Position numbers and translations under genes: made by a program
Assembly: GCA_023460855.1 (NCBI GenBank)
Contig: JAEWOS010000018.1
Span: 248,001 to 312,000, forward strand
Length of the DNA stretch: 64,000 nt
Reading direction: 5' to 3'
From: Bacteroidota bacterium
Lineage (GTDB): Bacteria > Bacteroidota > Bacteroidia > Flavobacteriales > Weeksellaceae
Notes under the pieces: model-generated
What the model was told of the DNA's origin: nothing
What the model saw: only the letters and a program-made list of their open reading frames with translations
Database searches by the model: none
Shown here: one piece after another, positions 25,802 to 34,755 of the stretch
Numbering within the stretch: the first letter of the stretch is position 1
How the letters are laid out: each line of letters begins with the position of its first letter

Positions 25802-27286
25802 ATGCAGGAAAACCATTTACCGCCCACCAAAATTGAAAAAAATGACCCGAAAATAACGAGGGCATGGTCATTTTACGACTGGGCCAATTCGGTTTATTCC
25901 CTGGTAATTACCTCCACTATTTTCCCGATTTATTATACGATTCTTACCACGAAGTACAATAAACAGGAATTTGTGGAAGCAGCGAATGAATATCAGGAAA
26001 TTCCGGTAAGGCATATGATCAGGGTTTTTGGCGATACGTACGAACCTGATGCTGTTCTGAGTTTTTCATACGCCATTTCGTTCTTCCTGGTCGTTTTGCT
26101 TTCTCCGTTTCTGTCATCACTGGCAGATACGATCGGAAATAAAAAATCGTTCCTGCAGTTTTTCTGTTATCTCGGCGCAACGTCTTGTATGGGTCTTGCG
26201 ATGTTTACCGGGATGAATAATGTATTTCTCGGTCTGCTCTTCAGTATTACGGCAAGTGTCGGGTTCTGGGGAAGTCTTGTGTTTTATAATTCTTTTCTGC
26301 CGGATATTGCCACGCCGGATAAACAGGATGAACTTTCGGCAAGAGGATTCATTTTTGGATACATCGGTTCAGTTGTTTTGCTGATTATCTGTTTATTTCT
26401 GATTCAGGGAATTACGGACGATCCGGAACAGCGCAACATCTGGATCCGCGTCACCTTCCTGATTACCGGTGCTTGGTGGTTTGGCTTTGCACAATACACA
26501 TTCCGTCATCTTCCGCAGTTCGGAAATGTGAAGGAGAATCTACCGAAAGATCTGGTCCTGCTCAACTACAAAAATATTTTCAAGAAACACCGTGAACAGG
26601 GTGGGATTTTTGTGGTGATCAAAGACAATATTCTGTTTTACATCGATGTTGCCAAAGAGAGTTTCCGTGAGCTGATTAAAGTCGGGAAAAACCTTTTCGG
26701 AGACCGGAATCTGAAATTTTTTCTGTCGAGTTTCTTCTTTTACAGTGTAGGGATGCAGACGATCTTTCTGATGGCAACACCTTTCGGAAGTACGATGATT
26801 TTTCCGAAAAATGATGAAAAATACAAACTGATTATTACGATTCTGGTTATTCAGATTATCGCGATTTTCGGAGCTTATCTTTTCTCCCGGCTTTCGAAAA
26901 AAATCGGCAATAAAAATGTGATTACGATTGCGGTAATCATCTGGATTCTCTGCTGTCTCACAGCTTTCGTACTCACAAAAGAAAATCCGCATCTTCAGAC
27001 GATCTTCTACATTCTTGCCGGATTTATTGGGTTAGTAATGGGTGGTTTGCAGGCAATGTCACGATCCACATATTCGAAACTGCTTCCGGAAAATTCGCAG
27101 GAGAACACCACGTTTTTCAGTTTTTATGACGTGCTGGAAAAGCTTGCGATTATCATGGGTATGCTCATCTTCAGCGTGTTTATTCAGAAATTTGGAAACA
27201 TGCAGTATGCGTTTATTGCCATGTCCGGTTTCTTTTTGATCGGTGCAATTTTGGTTCGGTTCGTCAATTTGAAATCATTCAGATAA
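25802..27286 (+). CDS. MFS transporter, UMF1 (Atg22-like) family
   Basis: This 494-residue protein has about 12 membrane segments. The opening ARAWSFYDWANSVYSL-like segment (in this protein TRAWSFYDWANSVYSL) is diagnostic of the UMF1 family, which includes yeast Atg22, a vacuolar amino-acid exporter. The bacterial substrates are mostly unknown. It has a -7 box merged with the upstream terminator. No neighbouring gene suggests a substrate. Confidence 0.88.
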   Translation: MQENHLPPTKIEKNDPKITRAWSFYDWANSVYSLVITSTIFPIYYTILTTKYNKQEFVEAANEYQEIPVRHMIRVFGDTYEPDAVLSFSYAISFFLVVLLSPFLSSLADTIGNKKSFLQFFCYLGATSCMGLAMFTGMNNVFLGLLFSITASVGFWGSLVFYNSFLPDIATPDKQDELSARGFIFGYIGSVVLLIICLFLIQGITDDPEQRNIWIRVTFLITGAWWFGFAQYTFRHLPQFGNVKENLPKDLVLLNYKNIFKKHREQGGIFVVIKDNILFYIDVAKESFRELIKVGKNLFGDRNLKFFLSSFFFYSVGMQTIFLMATPFGSTMIFPKNDEKYKLIITILVIQIIAIFGAYLFSRLSKKIGNKNVITIAVIIWILCCLTAFVLTKENPHLQTIFYILAGFIGLVMGGLQAMSRSTYSKLLPENSQENTTFFSFYDVLEKLAIIMGMLIFSVFIQKFGNMQYAFIAMSGFFLIGAILVRFVNLKSFR

Positions 27287-27401
27287 ATTATTTTCAACAT
27301 AATTGTCAGGTTGAGAATTTGCTGATTTTATGCTGCAAATTAAAAAATTTATGATATTTCTCCGAAAAAGGAGTGATTTTAGTTAAAAGGCATAATTTTC
27401 G

Positions 27402-27409
27402 TATCTTTG
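27402..27409 (+). promoter_or_regulatory. -7 box of the mevalonate kinase gene
   Basis: TATCTTTG followed by CAAC matches the consensus well, 30 bases before the ATG at 27440. The -33 region is not convincing. Confidence 0.6.
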
Positions 27410-27439
27410 CAACTGTAAATCAGTACGGTAAAATAAACT

Positions 27440-28366
27440 ATGACAAATCCTCTCTTTTATGCGAAAATTCTGCTGTTTGGAGAATACGGAGTCATCGAAG
27501 ATTCCCAGGGTTTAACTTTGCCATACAGTTTTTACAAAGGCACGCTGAAATTTTCCGGACTACAAACCGATTTTGAGAAAAAATCCAATCAGCATTTACG
27601 TGCCTACGCAAATTTCCTCGCGACTCTTGAACTTCCTGAACCTTTCAAAATTGATGTAGAATCTTTTTTGAATGACATTGAAAACGGACTGTTCTTCGAC
27701 AGTAATATTCCTCAGGGATACGGAGTCGGAAGTTCAGGCGCTTTGGTTGCAGCGATTTTCGAAAGATATTCCCTTAAAAAATATACGCCGGAAAATATTT
27801 CCAAGACGGAACTCAAAGATCTTAAAGCGATTTTTGGTCAGCTTGAAAGCTATTTTCACGGTAAAAGTTCCGGAATCGATCCGCTGATCTGCTATATGAA
27901 TCTGCCGATTCTTATTGAAAACCGCGACAATGTGGATAAAGTATCAATTCCGGCAACGCAGAACGGCAAAGGAGCAATTTTCCTGATCGACAGTGGAATG
28001 GTCGGGGAAACCGGACCAATGGTTCAGATTTTTTTCGAGAAAATGAAAAAGGAAGGTTTCAGAAAGACGCTTAAAGAAGAATTTATCCGTTATAACAACG
28101 CGTGTATCGATACATTCCTGAAGAAAGAAATGAATCCGTTCTTCCGGAATCTGAAAAAACTTTCTGTCTGGGCTTACGAACATTTCAAGCCAATGATTCC
28201 TGAAAGCCTCTATAAAGCGTGGAAAAACGGACTCGATACTAACGCTTATTATCTTAAACTTTGCGGAAGCGGCGGTGGAGGTTATATTCTGGGTTTCACG
28301 CAGGATTATGACAAAGCGTCAGAAATGCTTGAAGGCTTCAACAAGGAGGTTATTTACCGCTTTTGA
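27440..28366 (+). CDS. mevalonate kinase (GHMP kinase family)
   Basis: This 308-residue GHMP kinase phosphorylates mevalonate in the isoprenoid pathway. The N-terminal YAKILLFGEYGVIED is the substrate-binding motif, PQGYGVGSSGAL (residues 91-102) is the ATP-binding glycine loop, and LCGSGGGGYILGF is the third GHMP motif. The compact length matches flavobacterial versions. It is followed after 30 bases by a UbiA-type prenyltransferase gene, which would use a downstream product of the same pathway. Phosphomevalonate kinase or diphosphomevalonate decarboxylase specificity is less likely given the start motif. Confidence 0.88.
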   Translation: MTNPLFYAKILLFGEYGVIEDSQGLTLPYSFYKGTLKFSGLQTDFEKKSNQHLRAYANFLATLELPEPFKIDVESFLNDIENGLFFDSNIPQGYGVGSSGALVAAIFERYSLKKYTPENISKTELKDLKAIFGQLESYFHGKSSGIDPLICYMNLPILIENRDNVDKVSIPATQNGKGAIFLIDSGMVGETGPMVQIFFEKMKKEGFRKTLKEEFIRYNNACIDTFLKKEMNPFFRNLKKLSVWAYEHFKPMIPESLYKAWKNGLDTNAYYLKLCGSGGGGYILGFTQDYDKASEMLEGFNKEVIYRF

Positions 28367-28396
28367 CTCCCGGAATTCTGAATTGCCAGTGAAATA

Positions 28397-29296
28397 ATGC
28401 AGCGAAACAATCCATTTTTTCACCGGATTTCCCAAATGATCGGTTTCCTGTTAGGAGCCCGGTTTTTCGTTACTTTACTGTTAACTTTTGCGCTGTATGT
28501 TTCCACGTTTTTTCTGTTCAGCAGGGAGGAAGGTTTCCGTGAATTTGTTTTCGATTTTAAAGTACACGGAATTATTTTCTGTGCTGTTTTGAGTATTCTT
28601 TGTGGCGGAATTATCAACCAGTTTTACGACCGCGACAAGGACCAGCTTGTAAAACCCTTCCGGAGCAGACTGCAGAAGTTTATTGAGCAGAAATATTTTC
28701 TGTACGCCTATCTTTTACTGAGCATCTTTTCTCTGGTGATTGCATGGCTGATTTCGCCAAGAGTTTTTATTTTTTTCCTGGTTTACCAGTTTCTGATGTG
28801 GTTTTACAGCCATAAACTTTCCAAGATTTTAATTCTGAACAATCTTACTTTTGTCGCGCTGACGCTGTATCCTTTTTTCGGAATGCTGATTTATTATCAG
28901 CAGTTTTCCGTGAGAATTCTGGTAATGGCAATTTTCCTCTTTCTGATTCTTCTTGCAATTGATATTCTGAAAGATATGCTGACCAAAAATGCGGATAAGG
29001 TTTTCGGTTATCAGACGCTGGCCAACCGTTTCGGAACATCGTTGTCCAAAAATATTACGGTTTTTCTATTGTCAGTGTTAGCAGTTGTAGGAGTGATTCT
29101 GGCAGTAAATCAGGGTTTTGAACTGGTGATGAGCTGGTATTTTCTGATTACGGTGCTGGTTGCTGTACTTTGCGCAGTGCTGCTGTATTCAAAAGTAAAA
29201 AACGCACGGTTTTACACGCTGAACATTCTGAGACTCTGGGTTTTTTTCGGGATTATTTCGATGCTTGCAGACGGCATTGTTTCGCGTTTCGGGTAA
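28397..29296 (+). CDS. UbiA-family prenyltransferase
   Basis: This 299-residue integral membrane protein has about eight or nine hydrophobic segments. The first Asp-rich motif of the UbiA fold appears as NQFYDRDKDQLVKP, and the second as DILKDMLTKNADKVFGYQTL. These bind the Mg-prenyl diphosphate. The acceptor is not evident: candidates are menaquinone, haem or glycerol-phosphate precursors. It is encoded next to mevalonate kinase, which fits supply of isoprenoid diphosphate. I would not assign it to MenA or CtaB on this evidence. Confidence 0.85.
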   Translation: MQRNNPFFHRISQMIGFLLGARFFVTLLLTFALYVSTFFLFSREEGFREFVFDFKVHGIIFCAVLSILCGGIINQFYDRDKDQLVKPFRSRLQKFIEQKYFLYAYLLLSIFSLVIAWLISPRVFIFFLVYQFLMWFYSHKLSKILILNNLTFVALTLYPFFGMLIYYQQFSVRILVMAIFLFLILLAIDILKDMLTKNADKVFGYQTLANRFGTSLSKNITVFLLSVLAVVGVILAVNQGFELVMSWYFLITVLVAVLCAVLLYSKVKNARFYTLNILRLWVFFGIISMLADGIVSRFG

Positions 29297-29364
29297 ATAT
29301 TTTCTTTTCCTTTTTTTCGTGTGAGATCAGAAGTTTTCTGAATGTTTTTCACAAAACAATTCAG

Positions 29365-29372
29365 TAAATTTG
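29365..29372 (+). promoter_or_regulatory. -7 box of the proline dehydrogenase gene
   Basis: TAAATTTG matches TAnnTTTG, 23 bases before the ATG at 29396. It lies within the longer open frame that starts at 29342. Confidence 0.5.
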
Positions 29373-29395
29373 AAACCTCAAATACGGGAAATTTT

Positions 29396-30571
29396 ATGTC
29401 GGTATTCAATGACACAGCTGTAGCTTTTGCAGATAAATCGGACAAACAGTTACAGAAAGCATACTGGATGTTTAAAATGATTGAGCATCCGCATCTTACA
29501 AAATGGGGCTCGGGCTTGCTGAATTTCAGCGTGCACAACAACCTTCCGTTTGCCACTAACATCGTAAAAAATACGCTGTTCGAGCTTTTTGTGGGTGGTG
29601 AAACGCGCGAAGAAAGTACCAGAGTGGTGAACCAGATGTGGAAACGCGGCGTGGGAAGTATTTTTGATTATTCTATTGAAGGAAAGGAAGAGGAAGCTAC
29701 CTTTGATGCTGTATGCCGTGAAATCAAAGACATTGTGGAGTTTTCAGTCGGGAATCCGGCAATTCCGTTCATCGTTTTTAAGCCGACCGCTTTTGGCAGA
29801 ATCGATTTGTATGAAGAAGTCGGGAAAGGTGTAGAACTTACCACCAGCCAGAAAGAAGAATGGGAAAGGGTGAAAAACCGTTTCAATGAAGTGTGCCGGC
29901 TTTGTCATCATCACGACAAAAAAGTGATGATAGATGCCGAAGAAACCTGGATGCAGGATGCAGCAGATGCACTTGTGGAAGAAATGATGGAACGTTACAA
30001 CGGTCAGAAGCCAATCGTCTGGAACACCATACAAATGTACAGAACCGGACGCCTGGAATATATGGGCGAAAACCTGGAGCGTGCTAAAGAAAAAAATTAT
30101 TTTATTGGGTATAAAATGGTTCGCGGCGCGTACATGGAAAAGGAACGAAAGAGAGCAGAGGAATTGAATTATCCGGATCCGATTCAGCCTACAAAAGACG
30201 CTTCCGACAGAAATTATAACGCAGGAATTGATTTTATCATGAATAATCTCGATCGTGTTTCCGCGTTTTTCGGTACACATAATGAGAAGTCAACCGAACT
30301 CGTTATGGATAAGATGAAGGAGAGAGGACTCGAAAACAACGATGAAAAAATTCATTTCGGTCAGCTGTACGGAATGAGCGATAATATCACGTATTACCTT
30401 GCACACCGCAATTACAACGCTGCGAAATATTTACCGTACGGTCCTGTGAAAGACGTGGTGCCTTATCTTACGCGTCGCGCTCAGGAAAATACGTCTGTTG
30501 CCGGACAAACAGGCCGTGAACTCGGGCTTATTCAGAAGGAGTTACGAAGAAGAAAAAACAGGTCCTCATAA
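29396..30571 (+). CDS. proline dehydrogenase
   Basis: This FAD enzyme oxidises proline to pyrroline-5-carboxylate. The protein has 391 residues from MSVFNDTAVAF; the open frame extends 18 codons upstream but includes a promoter box. TIM-barrel motifs of the family are visible: MIDAEETWMQ, KMVRGAYMEKER, GTHNEKS, QLYGMSDN and YGPVKDVVPYLTRRAQEN. It is a stand-alone enzyme, not fused to P5C dehydrogenase as in PutA, so the partner dehydrogenase must be encoded elsewhere. The 25-base gap to the PriA gene suggests possible co-transcription. Confidence 0.93.
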   Translation: MSVFNDTAVAFADKSDKQLQKAYWMFKMIEHPHLTKWGSGLLNFSVHNNLPFATNIVKNTLFELFVGGETREESTRVVNQMWKRGVGSIFDYSIEGKEEEATFDAVCREIKDIVEFSVGNPAIPFIVFKPTAFGRIDLYEEVGKGVELTTSQKEEWERVKNRFNEVCRLCHHHDKKVMIDAEETWMQDAADALVEEMMERYNGQKPIVWNTIQMYRTGRLEYMGENLERAKEKNYFIGYKMVRGAYMEKERKRAEELNYPDPIQPTKDASDRNYNAGIDFIMNNLDRVSAFFGTHNEKSTELVMDKMKERGLENNDEKIHFGQLYGMSDNITYYLAHRNYNAAKYLPYGPVKDVVPYLTRRAQENTSVAGQTGRELGLIQKELRRRKNRSS

Positions 30572-30595
30572 CAGAAATTTACAGAATTCAATTTA

Positions 30596-33043
30596 TTGTA
30601 TTTTGCCGAAATCATTCTTCCGCTAAATCTGAAAGGAACTTTTACCTATGAAGTTCCCGAAGAACTGCAGTCTGCAATTCAGCCCGGAATGCGCGTGCTG
30701 GTCCCGTTCCACGGCAAGAAAATTTACACCGGAATTGTTCATCAATTGCACAGCAATGAACCGGAGGCTTACAAAGCGAGGGAAATTATCAATATTCTCG
30801 ATGAATTTCCGATTTTGCCGGAACCACAGCTGAAATTCTGGGACTGGCTTTCTGATTATTATATGTGTAACCCGGGCGAGATTTATCGCTTCGCGTTTCC
30901 GTCGTCGCTGAAACTCGAAAGTGAAACTTACCTGAAACTGAAACCACATGCAGTAATTGATCTGGAAATTCTGGATGTGCATGAAATGTATCTGATTCAG
31001 GCTTTGGAAGTGCAGTCGCAAATCAGTCTTTCCGCGGTGGAAGCATTTATTCCGAAAAAAGAAATTATCCGGACAGTCAACGCGCTTATCGATCTGCAGT
31101 ATATTGTTATCGATGAAAAAATTGCGGAAAAATACAAGGCCAGGGAAATTTCCTATGTAAAAATAAAAGATCCGGAAACTGTAAATTCGAACCTTCCACA
31201 AATTCTTTTACAACTGAAAAAGGCAGCGAAACAGCAGGAACTTTTTTTGCTACTTCTGGAAAAGCAGACTGAAAACCCGGATAAGCCAATCAGAAAATCG
31301 GAATTGCTTGAAGAAGGAAATTTCGCATCAGCACAAATGAAAGCGCTGATTGACAAAGGTCTTGCCGAAGAATATTTCGTTCAGAAAGACCGTGCGGAAG
31401 TTTACGAAGGCGAAACGGAAAACCTGGAAGCACTTTCAGAAGAGCAGCAGTCTGCGAAGGAACAGATTGATAAATCTTTTGAAGCGGGGAAAAATGTATT
31501 GCTGCACGGCGTAACGTCATCCGGAAAAACCCATGTGTATCTTGAAAAAATTGAAGAAACGATTTCGCAGGGTAAAAACGTGCTTTTTCTGCTTCCGGAA
31601 ATTTCACTGACGAAACAAATTACGCAAAGGCTTGAGAAAAAATACGGAACGCAGTTGCGTTATTATCATCAGAAACTTTCCGATTTCGAAAGGGTGGAAA
31701 TCTGGAAAAGAGTTCGCAATAATGAAGTTAAAATTCTGATCGGAACGCGGGCTTCGTTTTTCTTGCCTTTTCAGAATCTTGGGCTGATCGTTGTGGATGA
31801 AGAGCATGATTCCGCTTACAAACCGCGCGAAATTTCACCTTATTTTAATGCAAAGGATGCCTCGCTGATTCTGGCAAAATTTTACGAAGCATCCGTCATT
31901 CTAGGTTCGGCAACGCCCTCTGTGGAAAGTTATTTTCTCGCTCAAACCGGAAAATTAGAATATGTATCGCTGAACCAGCGTTTTCGAAATGTTGCAATGC
32001 CGGAGTTTCATCTGATCAATTTCAGGGAAGCGATTGAATCCAAGCAGGTTGCCGGAAATTTCACGCAGATTTTGCTTGATGAAATGCGCACTCAGCTTCA
32101 GGCCCGTAATCAGATCATGATTCTGCACAACCGACGCGGTTTTGCGAGTGTCGTGGAATGTGAAAGTTGCGGATATGCTGCCTACTGCTCGAACTGCGAT
32201 GTGGTGATGACTTATCACAAGTATTCGAATGAGCTTAAATGCCATTATTGCGGTCATAAAGCTGCTAAACCTTCTGTTTGTCCGAAATGCTTTTCCCAGA
32301 ATCTGAATACACGCGGAATTGGGGTAGAGCAGATTTATGAAGAACTCACCAAAACCTTTCCTGATGCGGAAGTGGACAGAATGGATGTGGACAGCATGCG
32401 CAGGAAATTTGCATACGAAAAACTATACGAAAAAATAGAAAACCGGGAAACCGATATTATTGTGGGAACACAGATGATTTCCAAAGGACTGGATTTTGAT
32501 CACATCGAACTGGTTGGAATTCCGAGGGCAGATCAAATGATGTACGTTCAGGATTTTCGCGCTGAAGAACGGGCGTTTCAATTAATCACGCAGGTTTCGG
32601 GACGCGCAGGAAGAGTCTCCGGAAAAGGTAAGGTTCTGATTCAGACATTTAATCCTTTTAACCAGGTTTTTCAGCTGATCAAAGAATCGGATCATGCCGC
32701 GATCTACAAATATTTCCTTGAAGAAAGGCAGAAATTCAATTATCCGCCTTATTCCCGAACCATCCTGATCGAACTGCGTCACCGCAAAGAAGACAAAGTG
32801 AACCGGGCGTCTTTATATCTTACTTCTTTGTTGCAGAAATACCTTCCGGAAAACTATATTCTCGGTCCGGAAAAAGCTCCGCTCGGAAGAATAAATTTGC
32901 TTTATCAGTATCAGGTTTTACTGAAACTTCCGCGTGGGAAAAACTATATTCAACTTAAAAATCTTGTAACGCAGGCTTTGGATGAATTTGAAGAAATCAC
33001 TGCTTACCGGAGCATAAAAAAGCTGATTTTAGTCGATTTTTAA
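30596..33043 (+). CDS. priA: primosomal protein N' (replication restart helicase PriA)
   Basis: PriA recognises stalled forks and reloads the replisome. The 815-residue protein starts with a TTG codon: the family N-terminus (YFAEIILPLNLKGTFTY) begins right there and no ATG or GTG lies between it and the stop of the previous gene. The N-terminal DNA-binding domain is followed by a helicase with Walker A GVTSSGKT (about 305-312) and DEEH (VVDEEHDSAYK). The zinc-binding Cys pairs are in CESCGYAAYCSNCD and CHYCGHKAAKPSVCPKC. The rare start codon may keep expression low. Confidence 0.95.
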   Translation: MYFAEIILPLNLKGTFTYEVPEELQSAIQPGMRVLVPFHGKKIYTGIVHQLHSNEPEAYKAREIINILDEFPILPEPQLKFWDWLSDYYMCNPGEIYRFAFPSSLKLESETYLKLKPHAVIDLEILDVHEMYLIQALEVQSQISLSAVEAFIPKKEIIRTVNALIDLQYIVIDEKIAEKYKAREISYVKIKDPETVNSNLPQILLQLKKAAKQQELFLLLLEKQTENPDKPIRKSELLEEGNFASAQMKALIDKGLAEEYFVQKDRAEVYEGETENLEALSEEQQSAKEQIDKSFEAGKNVLLHGVTSSGKTHVYLEKIEETISQGKNVLFLLPEISLTKQITQRLEKKYGTQLRYYHQKLSDFERVEIWKRVRNNEVKILIGTRASFFLPFQNLGLIVVDEEHDSAYKPREISPYFNAKDASLILAKFYEASVILGSATPSVESYFLAQTGKLEYVSLNQRFRNVAMPEFHLINFREAIESKQVAGNFTQILLDEMRTQLQARNQIMILHNRRGFASVVECESCGYAAYCSNCDVVMTYHKYSNELKCHYCGHKAAKPSVCPKCFSQNLNTRGIGVEQIYEELTKTFPDAEVDRMDVDSMRRKFAYEKLYEKIENRETDIIVGTQMISKGLDFDHIELVGIPRADQMMYVQDFRAEERAFQLITQVSGRAGRVSGKGKVLIQTFNPFNQVFQLIKESDHAAIYKYFLEERQKFNYPPYSRTILIELRHRKEDKVNRASLYLTSLLQKYLPENYILGPEKAPLGRINLLYQYQVLLKLPRGKNYIQLKNLVTQALDEFEEITAYRSIKKLILVDF

Positions 33044-33082
33044 CAAATTTTAACGGTTTTTTGAGGAATTTACAATGATTAA

Positions 33083-33115
33083 TTTGCTGATTTTCAGCAA
33101 TAATTTCTATTTTTG
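33083..33115 (+). promoter_or_regulatory. promoter of the PBP4-type carboxypeptidase gene
   Basis: TTTG (33083-33086), a 21-base spacer, then TATTTTTG (33108-33115). A leader of about 80 bases follows before the ATG at 33201. I see no further gene in it. Confidence 0.65.
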
Positions 33116-33200
33116 AATCATCATGTGCTGCTATGGAGCGCTGTTTGCAATAAATAACGCGCACAACATAGTAATATAATGAAGATAAAAAATTGAATAA

Positions 33201-34673
33201 ATGATAAAATATAAAAAAATTTTAACGGGAGTTACAGTAGCACTTTCTGCATTCGCTTTTGGGCAGTCGGGAAGTTCTTCGGCAAGACAATATCCTTCGA
33301 TGTACGAAAACCAGACATCGATTAATTTGCCTGGAACTGTAACACCTGCAGCAGACAAAATTGTACTTTCCGCGAAAGAACTGGTGGACATCAACCTGAA
33401 TACGATGATGACCGATTCCGTTCTGAAAAATGCGAAATGGGGTTTTGTGCTGTATGACCCAAAAACCAAGAAAGTAATTTCTTCGTATAATGAATCCACG
33501 CCGCTGATTCCGGCATCAACTACCAAACTTTTAACTACCGAATCTGCGCTGAATTTTGTAGGTGAAAAATTCCGCTGGGTTACGCAGCTTGAATATGCCG
33601 GTGAAATTGACGAGGAAGGAGTACTGGACGGAAATCTTTACATTGTAGGCAGCGGCGATCCAACACTCGGTACCGGAAAAGCCGGAGCGAGCACTTACAG
33701 CAGCATCGTAAAAGATTTCGGCTATGCACTGGCAGAAAATGGCATCAAGAAAGTAACCGGAAACATTTATGTGCAGACCGCGGTATTCAAGGAAAATAAA
33801 CTGGCTAAACTTCCGGCAAACATTGTATGGATGGAGCAGAAGCAGTATTATCTTCCGGTTGGAACTACAATGAACATCAACCCGGCCAACGAAAGGCTGA
33901 TTGCTAAGAAAAATAATCCTTTCCAGGATTCCAAGAACTTCTATTACGTATCGCCATACATCAATCAGATTGTTTATGCTGATAAGTTTGAAGGCGGATC
34001 GTTTACTACGAAAATTGCAGATGCACCTTATTCACTGGCAAATGCACTGCGTGCTTCCCTGATTAAAAGCGGAATTCCGGTAGTAGGAAAAGTGGAAGGA
34101 AAAATCGTAGACCTTACTCCTGAAAAAAGAAAAGTAGTAACGGCTTACAGAAGTCCGATGCTTGCCGATATTGTAATAGATACGAACCAGAGAAGTGATA
34201 ATGCCCTTTCTGAAGCGATGCTGAGAATGCTTGGTTTCCAGAGAAACGGCGACCAGACTCTGGATTCCGGTAGAAGAGCGGTTCTGGATCATCTGAATGA
34301 AATCGGTTTTGATGTTCAGGGACTTTCTTATCTTGACGGCAGCGGACTTTCGAGAGGAAATACGGTTACTCCGATTGCACAGGTGAAATTCCTGACCGAT
34401 CTGATGAACGAAAAATATTACAAAACATTTTTCGAATCACTTCCGATTGCCGGACAGACAGGAACATTGAAAAAATCTTTTGCAGGAATCGGTAACGGCC
34501 AAATCTTCGCAAAAACAGGAACCCTGAATAAAGTGAAAACACTTGCAGGTTTTGTGAAGACCAACACAGGAAGAACGCTTGCTTTTTCACTGATGGTTAA
34601 TAATTATTCCGGTTCAGTTGACCAGGTTAAGAACCGTATGGAGAAAATTCTTGCTCCGACACTGAATCTTTAA
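33201..34673 (+). CDS. dacB: D-alanyl-D-alanine carboxypeptidase/endopeptidase (PBP4, peptidase S13)
   Basis: This enzyme trims and cleaves cross-links in peptidoglycan in the periplasm. The 490-residue protein has a signal peptide (cleavage probably at AFAFGQ, residue 21). The three penicillin-binding motifs are S106-x-x-K109 in PASTTKL, SDN in QRSDNALSEAML, and KTG in FAKTGTLNKV. The long insertion between the first and second motifs is typical of class C PBP4. It stands alone, with its own promoter and a strong terminator downstream. Confidence 0.93.
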   Translation: MIKYKKILTGVTVALSAFAFGQSGSSSARQYPSMYENQTSINLPGTVTPAADKIVLSAKELVDINLNTMMTDSVLKNAKWGFVLYDPKTKKVISSYNESTPLIPASTTKLLTTESALNFVGEKFRWVTQLEYAGEIDEEGVLDGNLYIVGSGDPTLGTGKAGASTYSSIVKDFGYALAENGIKKVTGNIYVQTAVFKENKLAKLPANIVWMEQKQYYLPVGTTMNINPANERLIAKKNNPFQDSKNFYYVSPYINQIVYADKFEGGSFTTKIADAPYSLANALRASLIKSGIPVVGKVEGKIVDLTPEKRKVVTAYRSPMLADIVIDTNQRSDNALSEAMLRMLGFQRNGDQTLDSGRRAVLDHLNEIGFDVQGLSYLDGSGLSRGNTVTPIAQVKFLTDLMNEKYYKTFFESLPIAGQTGTLKKSFAGIGNGQIFAKTGTLNKVKTLAGFVKTNTGRTLAFSLMVNNYSGSVDQVKNRMEKILAPTLNL

Positions 34674-34694
34674 ATTTTACACAATAAAACCAAT

Positions 34695-34729
34695 AAAACC
34701 TTTCATCTTTTTCGGTGAAAGGTTTTTTT
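34695..34729 (+). terminator. terminator after the PBP4-type gene
   Basis: AAAACCTTTCA (34695-34705) pairs perfectly with TGAAAGGTTTT (34716-34726) across a 10-base loop, followed by T residues. Confidence 0.88.
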
Positions 34730-34743
34730 ATCCTCAACGTTTG

Positions 34744-34751
34744 TATATTTG
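34744..34751 (+). promoter_or_regulatory. -7 box four bases before the M1 aminopeptidase start
   Basis: TATATTTG matches the consensus. Four bases (ACAT) separate it from the ATG at 34756, so the mRNA would be leaderless or nearly so. Confidence 0.5.
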
Positions 34752-34755
34752 ACAT

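Noticed and set aside
29744..30280. 178-codon open frame antisense to proline dehydrogenase
   Set aside because: Covers conserved motifs of the sense gene; no independent support.
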